Source of the DNA: an uncultured Christensenellaceae bacterium
GTDB taxonomy: Bacteria > Bacillota > Clostridia > Christensenellales > Borkfalkiaceae
Reading direction: 5' to 3'
DNA length: 28,731 bases
Assembly: GCA_910586675.1 (NCBI GenBank)
Contig: CAJUJO010000021.1
Coordinates: 1 to 28,731, forward strand
Of the stretch, positions 21,285 to 28,648 are shown piece by piece. Under the pieces are notes generated by a model that saw nothing but the letters and a program-made list of their open reading frames with translations, searched no databases and was not told the DNA's origin. The translations under genes and the position numbers were made by a program. Position 1 is the stretch's first letter, and every line of letters starts with the position of its first letter.

Positions 21285-22043
21285 CTAAATTTCCGCTCCC
21301 CCTTGCTCGGGCGCATCGGAACCCTCGTCCACGGAAGGAAGCTCTACCGTCGTTGCGTCGTAATCGGTAAACTTGAAAGAAACCGTCAACGTAATAGCGG
21401 GAAGAGTGATCTCACCGCCTTCTTCGGGCGTTTCCGCACCGGGAACGTCTTCACCATCGTACACACCGAAAGACAGAACGATGGTATATTCGCAGGAAAC
21501 CAACTTTCCGCCGTCGAAGGTTACGGCAACATCTTGATAGACCGCCTGACCGACGGTGATATCTGCCGCGGAGTAACCGCCGTCAGCGTAAGTAAAATCG
21601 GAATAACTGCCGCCGAAAGGTAGACTCTCCACAAACTGTTCCAGCCTGTAGGGAGACTGGGTTTCCACCTTTTCCCATTTTTCCGAATTCGCGTTGTAAG
21701 TATATTGATAGTATATGCCGCCGGACTCTTCCTGATAATATTCGCTCTCGGCGTTATAATAAAGCTTATTTCCGTTGATTTTTAATTGCTGCGTCTGAGT
21801 ATCGCTTTGACCAAGCGCCGAACCCGTCGTCCTGACATTGACGGTTACGTTTTCAAAAGCGGAAATCAGAAAAGCTTCCGTCCACTGCGTCTGCGTAACC
21901 TCCTGCGAAGCAGAACCGTTTCCACCGGGGAAACCGTCGGGAATTCCTTCCGGCGTATGCGTCGGAACAAGATCGCAACCGGCAAAAGAAAAACACAGCG
22001 CTGCTGCCACTCCCGTAAATATTATGCGTTTATAATTTTTCAT
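21285..22043 (-). CDS. Secreted lipoprotein of unknown function
   Basis: The 252-residue protein has a positively charged start (MKNYKR), a hydrophobic core and a lipobox FAGC with the lipidated cysteine at C23. A Gly/Pro/Ser-rich linker (about 25-50) follows. The mature part is a beta-rich domain with repeated YY and G residues (NKLYYNAESEYYQEESGGIYYQYTY, then VTFDGGKLVSCEYTIVLSF), similar in feel to outer-surface proteins that track conversion of a substrate, but I cannot name a family. The C-terminus is very acidic. The ATG at 22043 has AAGGAG and a promoter at 22074-22101 whose -35 overlaps the stop codon of the HNH gene. A transporter or enzyme partner is not adjacent. Confidence 0.8.
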   Translation of the reverse strand: MKNYKRIIFTGVAAALCFSFAGCDLVPTHTPEGIPDGFPGGNGSASQEVTQTQWTEAFLISAFENVTVNVRTTGSALGQSDTQTQQLKINGNKLYYNAESEYYQEESGGIYYQYTYNANSEKWEKVETQSPYRLEQFVESLPFGGSYSDFTYADGGYSAADITVGQAVYQDVAVTFDGGKLVSCEYTIVLSFGVYDGEDVPGAETPEEGGEITLPAITLTVSFKFTDYDATTVELPSVDEGSDAPEQGGAEI

Positions 22044-22073
22044 GCGTGATTCTCCTTATCGTACAATAATTTT

Positions 22074-22101
22074 ATTATATTCTTTTTGCCGAAAAAATCA
22101 A
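22074..22101 (-). promoter_or_regulatory. Promoter of the lipoprotein gene
   Basis: TTGATT (22101-22096), a 16-nt spacer and TATAAT (22079-22074). The -35 box covers the TGA stop of the upstream HNH gene. Confidence 0.7.
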
Positions 22102-22547
22102 GTATTTTTCCGATCCCCGCCGACAATACTCCCGAGCAGGGATAAATCGAGCACCCATTCGCTTACGCGATTGCGCCGTATATGCGCTTCGTTCGCCTGC
22201 CCCAACGCTTTGCGGTACTCCGCATAGGTCGCGCCGTTCACCTTCATGAAATGTTCGCAGGCGGCGCGCTCGTCCCCCTTTAATTGCGTCCTGCCGATGT
22301 GGATAACGGCATGACAGGCGGGACAGACGGCGACGACGTCTGTCAATTTTTGAATGCCGCGCGCCTCATCGAAGCTCCAACGCTCGTGCGCTTCCAAGCG
22401 CCGCGACGGCGCGCCGCAAATCATGCACCTGCCATCGGCGCGCGCATAGGCATCTTTGCGCACGGCGTCCCACTGCGCGGGCGACAATACGCTGCGCAGA
22501 TTGGAATACCAGCACCCGTCGGGAATCAGTTCAAAGTTCAGCTTCAT
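22098..22547 (-). CDS. HNH-type zinc nuclease-like protein
   Basis: The 149-residue protein has a four-Cys HNH core: CMICG (C41, C44), a His in LEAHERWSFDE (H54), and CPACHAVIHIGR (C75, C78, H79, H83). Two flanking helical regions include an N-terminal KLNFELIPDGCWYSNLRSVL and a C-terminal EHFMKVNG segment. This layout fits stand-alone HNH proteins found in many Firmicutes, whose target is unknown; McrA-like or Cas-like function is not implied. The ATG at 22547 has GGAGACG upstream and a promoter at 22566-22594, with a strong terminator just before it. An upstream start is not credible because it would cross that promoter. Confidence 0.8.
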   Translation of the reverse strand: MKLNFELIPDGCWYSNLRSVLSPAQWDAVRKDAYARADGRCMICGAPSRRLEAHERWSFDEARGIQKLTDVVAVCPACHAVIHIGRTQLKGDERAACEHFMKVNGATYAEYRKALGQANEAHIRRNRVSEWVLDLSLLGSIVGGDRKNT

Positions 22548-22563
22548 ATTTCGTCTCCGCCAG

Positions 22564-22594
22564 ACAATGTACCGCAGAAAGGAAAAATTGTCAA
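22564..22594 (-). promoter_or_regulatory. Promoter of the HNH gene with an inverted repeat over both boxes
   Basis: TTGACA (22594-22589), a 17-nt spacer and TACATT (22571-22566). GACAAT (22564-22569) and ATTGTC (22587-22592) form a perfect inverted pair that overlaps the -10 and -35, which could serve a repressor. Confidence 0.65.
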
Positions 22595-22596
22595 AT

Positions 22597-22626
22597 AAAA
22601 AAGCGGACAACATTGTCCGCTTTTTT
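22597..22626 (-). terminator. Bidirectional intrinsic terminator
   Basis: GCGGACAA and TTGTCCGC form a nearly continuous palindrome flanked by A6 and T6. It ends the zinc-ribbon membrane gene just upstream of the HNH promoter. Confidence 0.9.
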
Positions 22627-22629
22627 CGT

Positions 22630-23559
22630 TTAATATTTTTTCAGACTTTTGCCTTCACGCTTCTGCGTCTGCAAAATGCGCGCCGTGATGAGGATATCCG
22701 CAACGGCGATAAAGATATAAGAAACAATCGTATCGATAAGGACGGCTCTCATAAATTCTTCGTCCTCCGCGAGAAGCGTGATAAACCACTCGAACGCACT
22801 CCCTTCCACGCCTACCTCGTTAAGCGCGATATTGACGTCGATCAGGTAGACGACGAGCATGGTAACCGTGATCATGACGAGCGTAACAACCCACACGGAG
22901 ATAATTTTGATTTTATTGTTCTTGCCGCCCAGCTTATCCCAGGCAAACGCCGCGCCGAACGCGACGAGAATCGCCGCAACGACCGCCAAATACCCGATGA
23001 AATAAAGCGCACCCCATACGAGACAGCCGACGAGCGACCCGATAATCGCCCCGACGATGCCGCGCGCCGTATTATCGGGTTTTGCCTTTTCTTCGCCCTC
23101 TTTCTGCGCGACTTCGTCGCAATATGCGTCGAAGCAACGCTCATGCGCGGCAAATTTCCCGCCGTTTACGCCGAAGTAACGCACCTCTTCTCCGATCGGC
23201 TCCCCGCAGAAAGGGCAGGTATCGGGCGCGGATACTTCCGCGAGGAATACGGGCGCCTGTTCGAGCAGTGCCGCGACCCTTTTCCATGTTCCCATCAAAG
23301 CATTAAAAACGCAGGTAAATCCGATTTTCGTTACGTTAAAGCTTGCGATTCCGTACGTTGCGGTATTGGAGTGCAGCCAAGCATCCGTGCGCGCCATTCC
23401 CTCTTCGGAAAGGTGCGCGTAAAATGCTACGCTCGGAGGTGCAGCGAGCGCCGAAGTATCGCCTCTGACTTGAAAGCCCTTCACTTTTCCGTAAAATCCG
23501 ACCCCTTTTTCGCAGGTCAACCGATTAGCGTCGATAAACGCCTTTAAGTATTTGTTCAT
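22630..23559 (-). CDS. Membrane protein with CPFCG zinc ribbon, unknown function
   Basis: The 309-residue protein has a soluble N-terminal domain (1-110) with a YGIASFNVTKIGFTCVFNALMGTW segment, then a zinc-ribbon-like motif (CPFCG, C115/C118, with H139, C142, C147). At least four hydrophobic segments follow (about 165-205 as two, 215-240, 270-297). I do not recognise a named family. The ATG at 23559 is chosen because longer starts would include the promoter. Its promoter carries nine consecutive G in the spacer, so expression may be phase-variable. The gene lies immediately beside the left arm of the AT-rich cassette. Confidence 0.75.
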   Translation of the reverse strand: MNKYLKAFIDANRLTCEKGVGFYGKVKGFQVRGDTSALAAPPSVAFYAHLSEEGMARTDAWLHSNTATYGIASFNVTKIGFTCVFNALMGTWKRVAALLEQAPVFLAEVSAPDTCPFCGEPIGEEVRYFGVNGGKFAAHERCFDAYCDEVAQKEGEEKAKPDNTARGIVGAIIGSLVGCLVWGALYFIGYLAVVAAILVAFGAAFAWDKLGGKNNKIKIISVWVVTLVMITVTMLVVYLIDVNIALNEVGVEGSAFEWFITLLAEDEEFMRAVLIDTIVSYIFIAVADILITARILQTQKREGKSLKKY

Positions 23560-23614
23560 ATTCCCGCCTCTGTATAATTTCTCGGAAACCGCCCGCAGGC
23601 AATTCCCGTAAACA

Positions 23615-23645
23615 ATTATACAGTAATACCCCCCCCCATTGTCAA
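23615..23645 (-). promoter_or_regulatory. Promoter with a G9 tract in the spacer
   Basis: TTGACA (23645-23640) and TATAAT (23620-23615) are perfect but 19 nt apart. Nine of the spacer bases are an uninterrupted G run (C at 23629-23637 on the plus strand). Losing two G would give the optimal 17 nt. Slippage here would change promoter strength. Confidence 0.75.
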
Positions 23646-23647
23646 GA

Positions 23648-23694
23648 GGATAAAACAAAAAAGACGGAATAAAGCGCACTTCCCATAGGGAATT
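23648..23694. repeat. Left imperfect inverted repeat of the AT-rich cassette
   Basis: It starts GGATAAAACAAAAAAGACGG, continues AAT and ends TTCCCATAGGGAATT (itself a small hairpin TTCCC-ATA-GGGAA). The reverse complement of 25842-25887 matches about 39 of 47 positions, with the outer 23 and inner 12 nt nearly identical. Confidence 0.75.
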
Positions 23695-23735
23695 AAAAAA
23701 CTAAATTATTAAGAGTTATACTTTCAAGCAAGGAC

Positions 23736-23768
23736 AAAAGCTCTCGAACGATATGTTCGAGAGCTTTT
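23736..23768 (-). terminator. Terminator of the cassette genes
   Basis: A 14-bp perfect stem, AAAAGCTCTCGAAC with GTTCGAGAGCTTTT and a 5-nt loop. A and T runs on both sides make it bidirectional. Confidence 0.9.
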
Positions 23769-23806
23769 TACTACAAACCTTTTAGAAAGATAAATTGAAA
23801 TTTAAT

Positions 23807-24888
23807 TTACTTTCGTTTTCTTTGTTTTAATTTGTAGCCAAACGCAAAATTCAACACAGGACAGTATTTTATTGCAGTACTTGTTATCAGCGTTGCCACA
23901 AACGAACACAAGATTGAAAGGAAAAATACAAAAGCAGTATTGCTGTTTGCAAGTGAGAACCAATATTCAAAAGCAACCACCCAAACAAAATGTACGATAT
24001 AAACGGGAAATGATATTGAAGATAAAAACCGCGTTATTTTATTTGATTTGTTCATAAAGGAATAGCCTACCGATAGCATAGCCAATACGCCGAAAGCCCC
24101 TGAAAAAAGAGTTAAAATCAAGTTTAACGTTGTAAGATTGTAATCCGTCCATATAAACAGCCATACGCTTAACACAGTCAAAATTAGCCAAACGATGATA
24201 AACAGCCACTTAAATCTTGCAAGTTTACCTACATTGTCTTCCTTATCAAAAACATAAAAGCCCAAAAGATATAGCAACAAATAAGTTAAAAGACACTTGC
24301 CTGCAACTTGTAACGGATATGCGGCATAAGCAAGCAAAATAAGTAAAATCAGCAACCATAACGGCGTTTTTTCGGTGTTTAATTTGGTAATGTGTTTTCC
24401 TAACGGTATATCAATCAAAATACCAACCAAGCCGACAATAAAAAGGCAAATTAAAAACCAAAAGTGAGCTATTGTAAAGCCACCGTCGTAACCCGAAATA
24501 TCCGTCCATTTAGTAAAGAAAACAGCATAATGATTAAAACAACCGCCATCGTAGCCGTAATTGATTTTATCTGCCATATACGAAAGTATCGGGGCAATAA
24601 AAGTGTTCCTAAAACGAAAGGCACAAATAATTTTAATATACGCTCCGCAATGAATTGTTTTCTTGACCGTTTAGAAATGGAAAACCGTGCACTTATGCCT
24701 GCCAACAGAAATAAGAGCGGCATAAACCACGACCATATCGAGCATAAAAAAGAACTTAAAATTCTATCGGAGCCTAAAATAATATAGTTGCCCTCGCCCC
24801 AACTGTTGTATGTCATCGCACAATGAAAAGGAATTAGCAGAAGTATGCAAAGCCATCTTAAATTGTCTATATAATGTTTCCGCTCCAT
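23807..24888 (-). pseudogene. Acyltransferase_3 (OafA/YrhL-like) gene split by a frameshift
   Basis: Two frames together form one membrane O-acyltransferase of about 360 residues. The first (24888 to about 24591) starts MERKHYIDNLRWLCILLLIP, with the R-x10-H motif (LRW...FH) and HCAMTYNSWGEGN. The second (about 24590 to 23807) resumes at ILSYMADKINYGYDGGCFNH and continues with eight or so transmembrane helices and WFLICLF. The break is at a run of four C on the minus strand (24591-24594): one more C gives GTLLLPPILSYMADK in a single frame. Either the gene is dead, is switched by slippage, or the base call is wrong. It lies 36 nt after the hydrolase gene. Such enzymes acylate cell-surface glycans; the substrate here is unknown. 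Confidence 0.8.
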
Positions 24889-24924
24889 ATAACCAATTAC
24901 CGCTAAATTGAAATTAATCTTACA

Positions 24925-25635
24925 TTATAGAATGAATTGTTTAGCCCATTCAATGGGGTTTTCTCTATAAAAACCGCAATGTCCGTAACCTTTCATCTTA
25001 TGTATATGATACTTCTTTAATCGCGTCTTGCAAAGTCGGGCAATATCTTTACCGCCATAAATAAACGTAACTTTTTTCCGTTCATCTTGGGGCAATTTAT
25101 AAACTTTTGTGTTGTAACAACTTTCTACAAGGCTGTTTAAGCTTTCCTGCGAAACAATAGGCGCAATATCTTTTTGGTATTCCCCCATACCGTTAAAATG
25201 CTTATTTAATTCTTTGGCGGAATCATATTTGCCCGATTTAATTCTGTTTAAGCATTTAGTATAGTTTTTAAGAAAATGGTTTTTTATAAATTTCGGAAAA
25301 TTGAATAGCGGTGCGCTATCTATCACGGCTTTTTCAATCATTTCGGCATTATTACAAAAGAATTCATAAGCAATATTTCCGCCCAAAGAAAAACCTGCAA
25401 CCGTATTAAGGGATACGACATTGTTTTCTAATAAGAACTCTTTAATTTGTCTAATTTCATCTTCCGTCGATATAAACGTGGAATTTTCATAATGCCCCGA
25501 CAACGTAGGAACGATAACAAAAAAATCATTTGTAAGGAACTGTGTTATAGGTGCAAAAAAATCCGAACTCGTAAACAACGTATGAATTAGCAAAACCGCT
25601 TTATTATTTTTATTGCCAAATGTCTGGAATTTCAT
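24925..25635 (-). CDS. Alpha/beta hydrolase
   Basis: The 236-residue protein has the alpha/beta-hydrolase fold: VLLIHTLFTSS (oxyanion-side loop), nucleophile elbow GFSLGG with S83, an acid in YGGKDIA (D197) and the catalytic His in GYGHCGFY (H219). The size and a short helical cap suit carboxylesterase- or thioesterase-like members, but the substrate is unknown. There is no signal peptide, so it is cytoplasmic. The ATG at 25635 has AAGGTG and a good promoter. It is the first gene of the AT-rich cassette, followed by the acyltransferase, and could remove the acyl group or supply the donor, which is speculation. Confidence 0.85.
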   Translation of the reverse strand: MKFQTFGNKNNKAVLLIHTLFTSSDFFAPITQFLTNDFFVIVPTLSGHYENSTFISTEDEIRQIKEFLLENNVVSLNTVAGFSLGGNIAYEFFCNNAEMIEKAVIDSAPLFNFPKFIKNHFLKNYTKCLNRIKSGKYDSAKELNKHFNGMGEYQKDIAPIVSQESLNSLVESCYNTKVYKLPQDERKKVTFIYGGKDIARLCKTRLKKYHIHKMKGYGHCGFYRENPIEWAKQFIL

Positions 25636-25676
25636 ATTGTAACACCTTATGTTAAATTATTGTTTATCTTACTGTC

Positions 25677-25705
25677 ATTATATCACGAAAAATGAAAGAA
25701 CGCAA
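25677..25705 (-). promoter_or_regulatory. Promoter of the cassette operon
   Basis: TTGCGT (25705-25700), a 17-nt spacer and TATAAT (25682-25677). Confidence 0.75.
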
Positions 25706-25748
25706 CCGATTGAATTTTGCGGGAAATATAAAACATATCTATATCTCA

Positions 25749-25768
25749 CTAGGCTACGAGTAGCCTAG
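25749..25768. repeat. 20-bp palindrome in the cassette right end
   Basis: CTAGGCTACGAGTAGCCTAG has 9-bp perfect arms around GA. It lies between the cassette promoter and the right arm. It could be a protein-binding or recombination site. Confidence 0.5.
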
Positions 25769-25781
25769 TTCGTCCACGAAA

Positions 25782-25816
25782 AAAGTACAGAAAAGGCACA
25801 GCTTAACGCTATGCCT
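25782..25816 (-). terminator. Bidirectional terminator next to the GH51 gene
   Basis: A 9-bp stem AGGCATAGC/GCTGTGCCT (one G-U) with a 5-nt loop is followed on the minus strand by TTTCTGTACTTTTTT. It lies about 75 nt beyond the GH51 stop, with the right inverted repeat in between. The plus strand also carries TCTTTTT. Confidence 0.7.
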
Positions 25817-25841
25817 AAATCTTTTTATTTGCGTTTTATTA

Positions 25842-25887
25842 AATTCCCTATGAGAATTACCGTAAATTCCGTCTTTTTGTTTTATCC
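25842..25887. repeat. Right imperfect inverted repeat of the AT-rich cassette
   Basis: It reads AATTCCCTATGAGAATTACC at the inner end and ATTCCGTCTTTTTGTTTTAT plus CC at the outer end. It is the inverse of 23648-23694 and ends four nt before the GH51 stop codon. No target-site duplication is evident outside either arm. Confidence 0.75.
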
Positions 25888-25891
25888 GTAA

Positions 25892-28162
25892 TTATTTCAC
25901 GTGAATGCGAATCGCCGAAACGCTGTATTTCCGCGCGATATATCCGAACGTCTGCGAAACGCCGAGCGTGTAAGCTTCGGGCTTTACCTGCTCTTCCGCA
26001 AGAGAGTTGACCGCCGCAGAAGAATCGTTCTGCAATTCCGTAACGTGCGCGATTCCCGTAAGATTTACCGCAGGAAGCGCCACATTGAAGTTGACGTCCT
26101 CGTCTCCCGCATTGACGATTTTAACGATAATATCGCCCGTCGCTTCTTCGCGGCTCACGATATAATAAATTTTGTCGATTTCGTATTTGAGAGAACCCGC
26201 GCCGGCAAGCTCGTATTTCGTTTCGAAGCCGTCCGTAAAGGAAATTTCCGAACTCATCTTCACCGTGCCCGCGTTCTTCATGAACAACTGCTGCACGTAA
26301 TAGTTCGCCGAACGCACGAGCTGCGTATTGGTGTAGTAGATCATATCCTCCTGCCACTGATTGTCGGAGGTCTTGACCGCGCCGAATACGGGCGCATACG
26401 CGGCGAGCTTTACCACGTCGCCGTTGCGCTCCAAGCCCGTCATATACGCCGCTTCGGAAAGCGCCGTGAGCCAGTTATTCTTGACCATCGGGAAGTTCTG
26501 CCCTTTCAGGTTGTTCTGCTGGTTGGCGGAATATTCCCCGACGAACACATCGTACCGCGTATCTTCTTCGCGGCTGTACTTATCGTACAAACCGGTGTTG
26601 CCGAAGAAATCGGTATAGTTCATGTAATAATGATGATCCTGCACGCCGTATTCCGAAACCTTCTCGATCAAATGACGGTTGTCTTTATAAGCGATCGCCC
26701 TCGCGTTCGCCGTTCCCTTCACGTTCGCGCCCGTCGAATACTGACAGTCGCCGAACGCGACGCCGTTGCCGACGATGAGCTCCACGCCGCCGTAGAGCGC
26801 GGCATTGTCCTTGCGCGCCCGCTTGAACGCCTCGATAAACTGCTGATAGACGTTATAATATTTATTGCCCCATTGCTCGTTCCCGATGCCGAGATAGGTC
26901 ATCTCGAAGGGCGCGGGATGCCCCATATCGGCGCGCACCTGCGCCCAATAGGCTTCGTTTTCGTCGGAAGAATTTACGCTCCCCTTTGCGAAGGCGACGA
27001 GGTCGAGCGCGTCGTCGATGAAATCCTGAACGCCGTTGCCGTACCGCCCGCTCAGCTCGTTATATTGCCCGAACCCGCTCGTTTGGATCATGCAGCTGAG
27101 TCCGCAATTGACGATGGGAATGGCGCTCGCGTTCAGCTTTTCGCAGAGCAGGAAATATTCGTAGAAGCCAATGGCATACTCCATCTGATAATAATAATTG
27201 TTCCCGCCGCCCTTCCAGATATTCGTATTCATGGTACGGGCGGAAGGCTCGCCGCGCGTCGTAACCGTCTTGGTTCCCTCGTCGGTCTTTTCCGTATAAG
27301 TAAATTCGGGCACCTTATCTTCCGCATTTACGCCGATGGAATTTTTCCAATCGTACGCGCTGTCGTCGCCCTTACCTTCGATGACGCATCCGCCCGGGAA
27401 ACGCACGAAACGGGGCGAGAGCTGTTCGAGCGCCTCGTAAACGGGTGTTTTGATCCCGATCGTGCTGTCCTTCGTTTCAAACGCGATACTGTCGAGATAT
27501 ATCGTGCCGGGCGTATCGAAGGAGATCTGCAGTTTGAGTTTTTCGCTCGCCGTTTCCGTCGCCGTGAGCGTCGTTCTGTATTTGACCCAATCGGTGCTCT
27601 CCGTTATCGAAATCTCCTTTTGCGCATATACGACGGCATTTGCGTTATCGGTTACGCTCACCGTCATCTTGCCGCCGTAAGAAGGCGCTTTGACAAAAGC
27701 GGAAAACTCGTAATCCTTCCCCGCTTCCACCGCAATGGGAACGGCGTTATGCCCGTTATTGGAAACACCCCCGCCCGCGGAATTTACCGTAACCCGCGCA
27801 TAGGAAGGATTGGTCTCCATAACGCCGCCCGTTGTTTCGACGGCGATCTTTGCCGAGCGCTCCACCCACTTCTCTTTCCCGCTCTCGAACGAGCCGTTCA
27901 CGATAGAATTATCGTCCATGAGAAAGGAAGCGTAATTGATGTCCTCCAAAAAAATCCCGAACAGCTTATCGGAAATCTTAGCGGATGAATCCGTTTCCGT
28001 TACGGACATCGTCGCCGTAGGATTCAAGAACGCCGTTCCCACCCTGTCGGGCGAAGGATCGACGGGCAACACCGGCGGATTGTCCTGCCCACAAGCCGCC
28101 GCACCGATCAGCATGCTTGTTGCTAAGATACCGGAAAGGCATCCCGTTAACAGTTTTTTCAT
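25892..28162 (-). CDS. Secreted GH51 alpha-L-arabinofuranosidase lipoprotein
   Basis: The enzyme removes arabinose side chains from plant polysaccharides outside the cell. The 756-residue protein has a signal peptide with lipobox GAAAC (C24), so it is anchored to the membrane's outer face. A carbohydrate-binding-like beta domain (about 90-235, NGSFESGKEKW and YLDSIAFET) comes before the TIM barrel. The GH51 acid/base is E429 (GIGNEQWGN) and the nucleophile E543 (VFVGEYSANQQ). RFPGGC marks the barrel start. The C-terminal beta domain (about 660-756) is typical. The ATG at 28162 has AGGGGGAAAG upstream and a promoter at 28192-28220. No transporter or regulator is adjacent. Confidence 0.93.
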   Translation of the reverse strand: MKKLLTGCLSGILATSMLIGAAACGQDNPPVLPVDPSPDRVGTAFLNPTATMSVTETDSSAKISDKLFGIFLEDINYASFLMDDNSIVNGSFESGKEKWVERSAKIAVETTGGVMETNPSYARVTVNSAGGGVSNNGHNAVPIAVEAGKDYEFSAFVKAPSYGGKMTVSVTDNANAVVYAQKEISITESTDWVKYRTTLTATETASEKLKLQISFDTPGTIYLDSIAFETKDSTIGIKTPVYEALEQLSPRFVRFPGGCVIEGKGDDSAYDWKNSIGVNAEDKVPEFTYTEKTDEGTKTVTTRGEPSARTMNTNIWKGGGNNYYYQMEYAIGFYEYFLLCEKLNASAIPIVNCGLSCMIQTSGFGQYNELSGRYGNGVQDFIDDALDLVAFAKGSVNSSDENEAYWAQVRADMGHPAPFEMTYLGIGNEQWGNKYYNVYQQFIEAFKRARKDNAALYGGVELIVGNGVAFGDCQYSTGANVKGTANARAIAYKDNRHLIEKVSEYGVQDHHYYMNYTDFFGNTGLYDKYSREEDTRYDVFVGEYSANQQNNLKGQNFPMVKNNWLTALSEAAYMTGLERNGDVVKLAAYAPVFGAVKTSDNQWQEDMIYYTNTQLVRSANYYVQQLFMKNAGTVKMSSEISFTDGFETKYELAGAGSLKYEIDKIYYIVSREEATGDIIVKIVNAGDEDVNFNVALPAVNLTGIAHVTELQNDSSAAVNSLAEEQVKPEAYTLGVSQTFGYIARKYSVSAIRIHVK

Positions 28163-28191
28163 TTTCTTTCCCCCTGAAAGTTGTTAACCGT

Positions 28192-28220
28192 ATTATATCA
28201 TATAGCCGCGGCGTCCGCAA
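28192..28220 (-). promoter_or_regulatory. Promoter of the arabinofuranosidase gene
   Basis: TTGCGG (28220-28215), a 17-nt spacer and TATAAT (28197-28192). A 30-nt leader with AGGGGG follows. It is back-to-back with the tRNA-Ser promoter. Confidence 0.65.
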
Positions 28221-28282
28221 TACGTATTTGTAAAATTTTTCTTGAAATTTCTTTTGATTTGCACGTAGAGCCCGAAAATCGC

Positions 28283-28311
28283 TTGCTTTTTTCCGGCGTA
28301 CATATTATAAT
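28283..28311 (+). promoter_or_regulatory. Promoter of tRNA-Ser
   Basis: TTGCTT (28283-28288), a 17-nt spacer and TATAAT (28306-28311), ten nt before the mature tRNA end. Confidence 0.8.
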
Positions 28312-28321
28312 ATACAAGCTT

Positions 28322-28412
28322 GCAGAGATGTCTGAGTGGTTTAAGGAGCACGATTGGAAATCGTGTGATGGTGGTGAATCATCCGGAGGTTCGAATCCTC
28401 TTCTCTGCGCCA
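28322..28412 (+). tRNA. tRNA-Ser (GGA anticodon)
   Basis: The acceptor stem GCAGAGA pairs with TCTCTGC, followed by discriminator G and an encoded CCA. The anticodon stem CACGA/TCGTG encloses TTGGAAA, giving anticodon GGA, which reads UCC and UCU serine codons. A long variable arm (GATG...CATC) and GGTTCGAATCC T arm confirm a class II serine tRNA. It is expressed from its own promoter and followed by a terminator. Confidence 0.97.
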
Positions 28413-28620
28413 GTGGTGATAGCGTTTGAACGCCGAAAATGCGTTCAAGCGCTGTTTTCATTTCTTCAAGTCTTACGTTCTCAATTTCTTTCGTATTGCT
28501 TAAATTGATTTATACAACAGTATCGCCGTCGCCCACTAATACCTTAACTACAAGATTATCAATGATTTTTCGCTGATATTCCTTGTCATTGAATAAAAAT
28601 TGGAGCAGACTCGAAAAAGT
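28413..28620 (-). pseudogene. Decayed C-terminus of a serine recombinase
   Basis: From 28620 the minus strand reads TFSSLLQFLFNDKEYQRKII then DNLVVKVLVGDGDTVV before TAA at 28510. This resembles the C-terminal FNDxEYQRKIIDxxVNxVxVxDD block of large serine recombinases. After the stop the same frame continues INLSNTKEIENVRLEEMKTA and ALERIFGV, then runs through the tRNA terminator. So a TAT-to-TAA change may have cut a longer tail. The N-terminal catalytic domain is absent, replaced beyond 28620 by a terminator and another gene. The remnant points at the tRNA-Ser 3' end, a common integration site. The family call rests on pattern recognition only. Confidence 0.5.
28421..28458 (+). terminator. 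Terminator of tRNA-Ser
   Basis: A 13-bp stem (AGCGTTTGAACGC with GCGTTCAAGCGCT, one T-G pair, 7-nt loop) is followed by GTTTTC. Confidence 0.8.
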
Positions 28621-28647
28621 AAAAGCGGACGTCATGTCCGCTTTTTT
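28621..28647 (-). terminator. Terminator of the truncated CDS at the window edge
   Basis: GCGGAC/GTCCGC, a 6-bp stem extended by flanking A/T runs, with a 5-nt loop. It resembles the 22597-22626 terminator. It is bidirectional. Confidence 0.75.
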
Positions 28648-28648
28648 A

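Noticed and set aside
25901..27988. 695-codon plus-strand open frame
   Set aside because: It lies wholly antisense to the GH51 gene, whose catalytic motifs are clear; the frame stays open because of GC-rich third positions.
28198..28461. Independent minus-strand gene over tRNA-Ser
   Set aside because: It is the reading frame of the recombinase remnant continuing through the antisense of the tRNA (RRGFEPPDDSPPSHDF is tRNA-derived).
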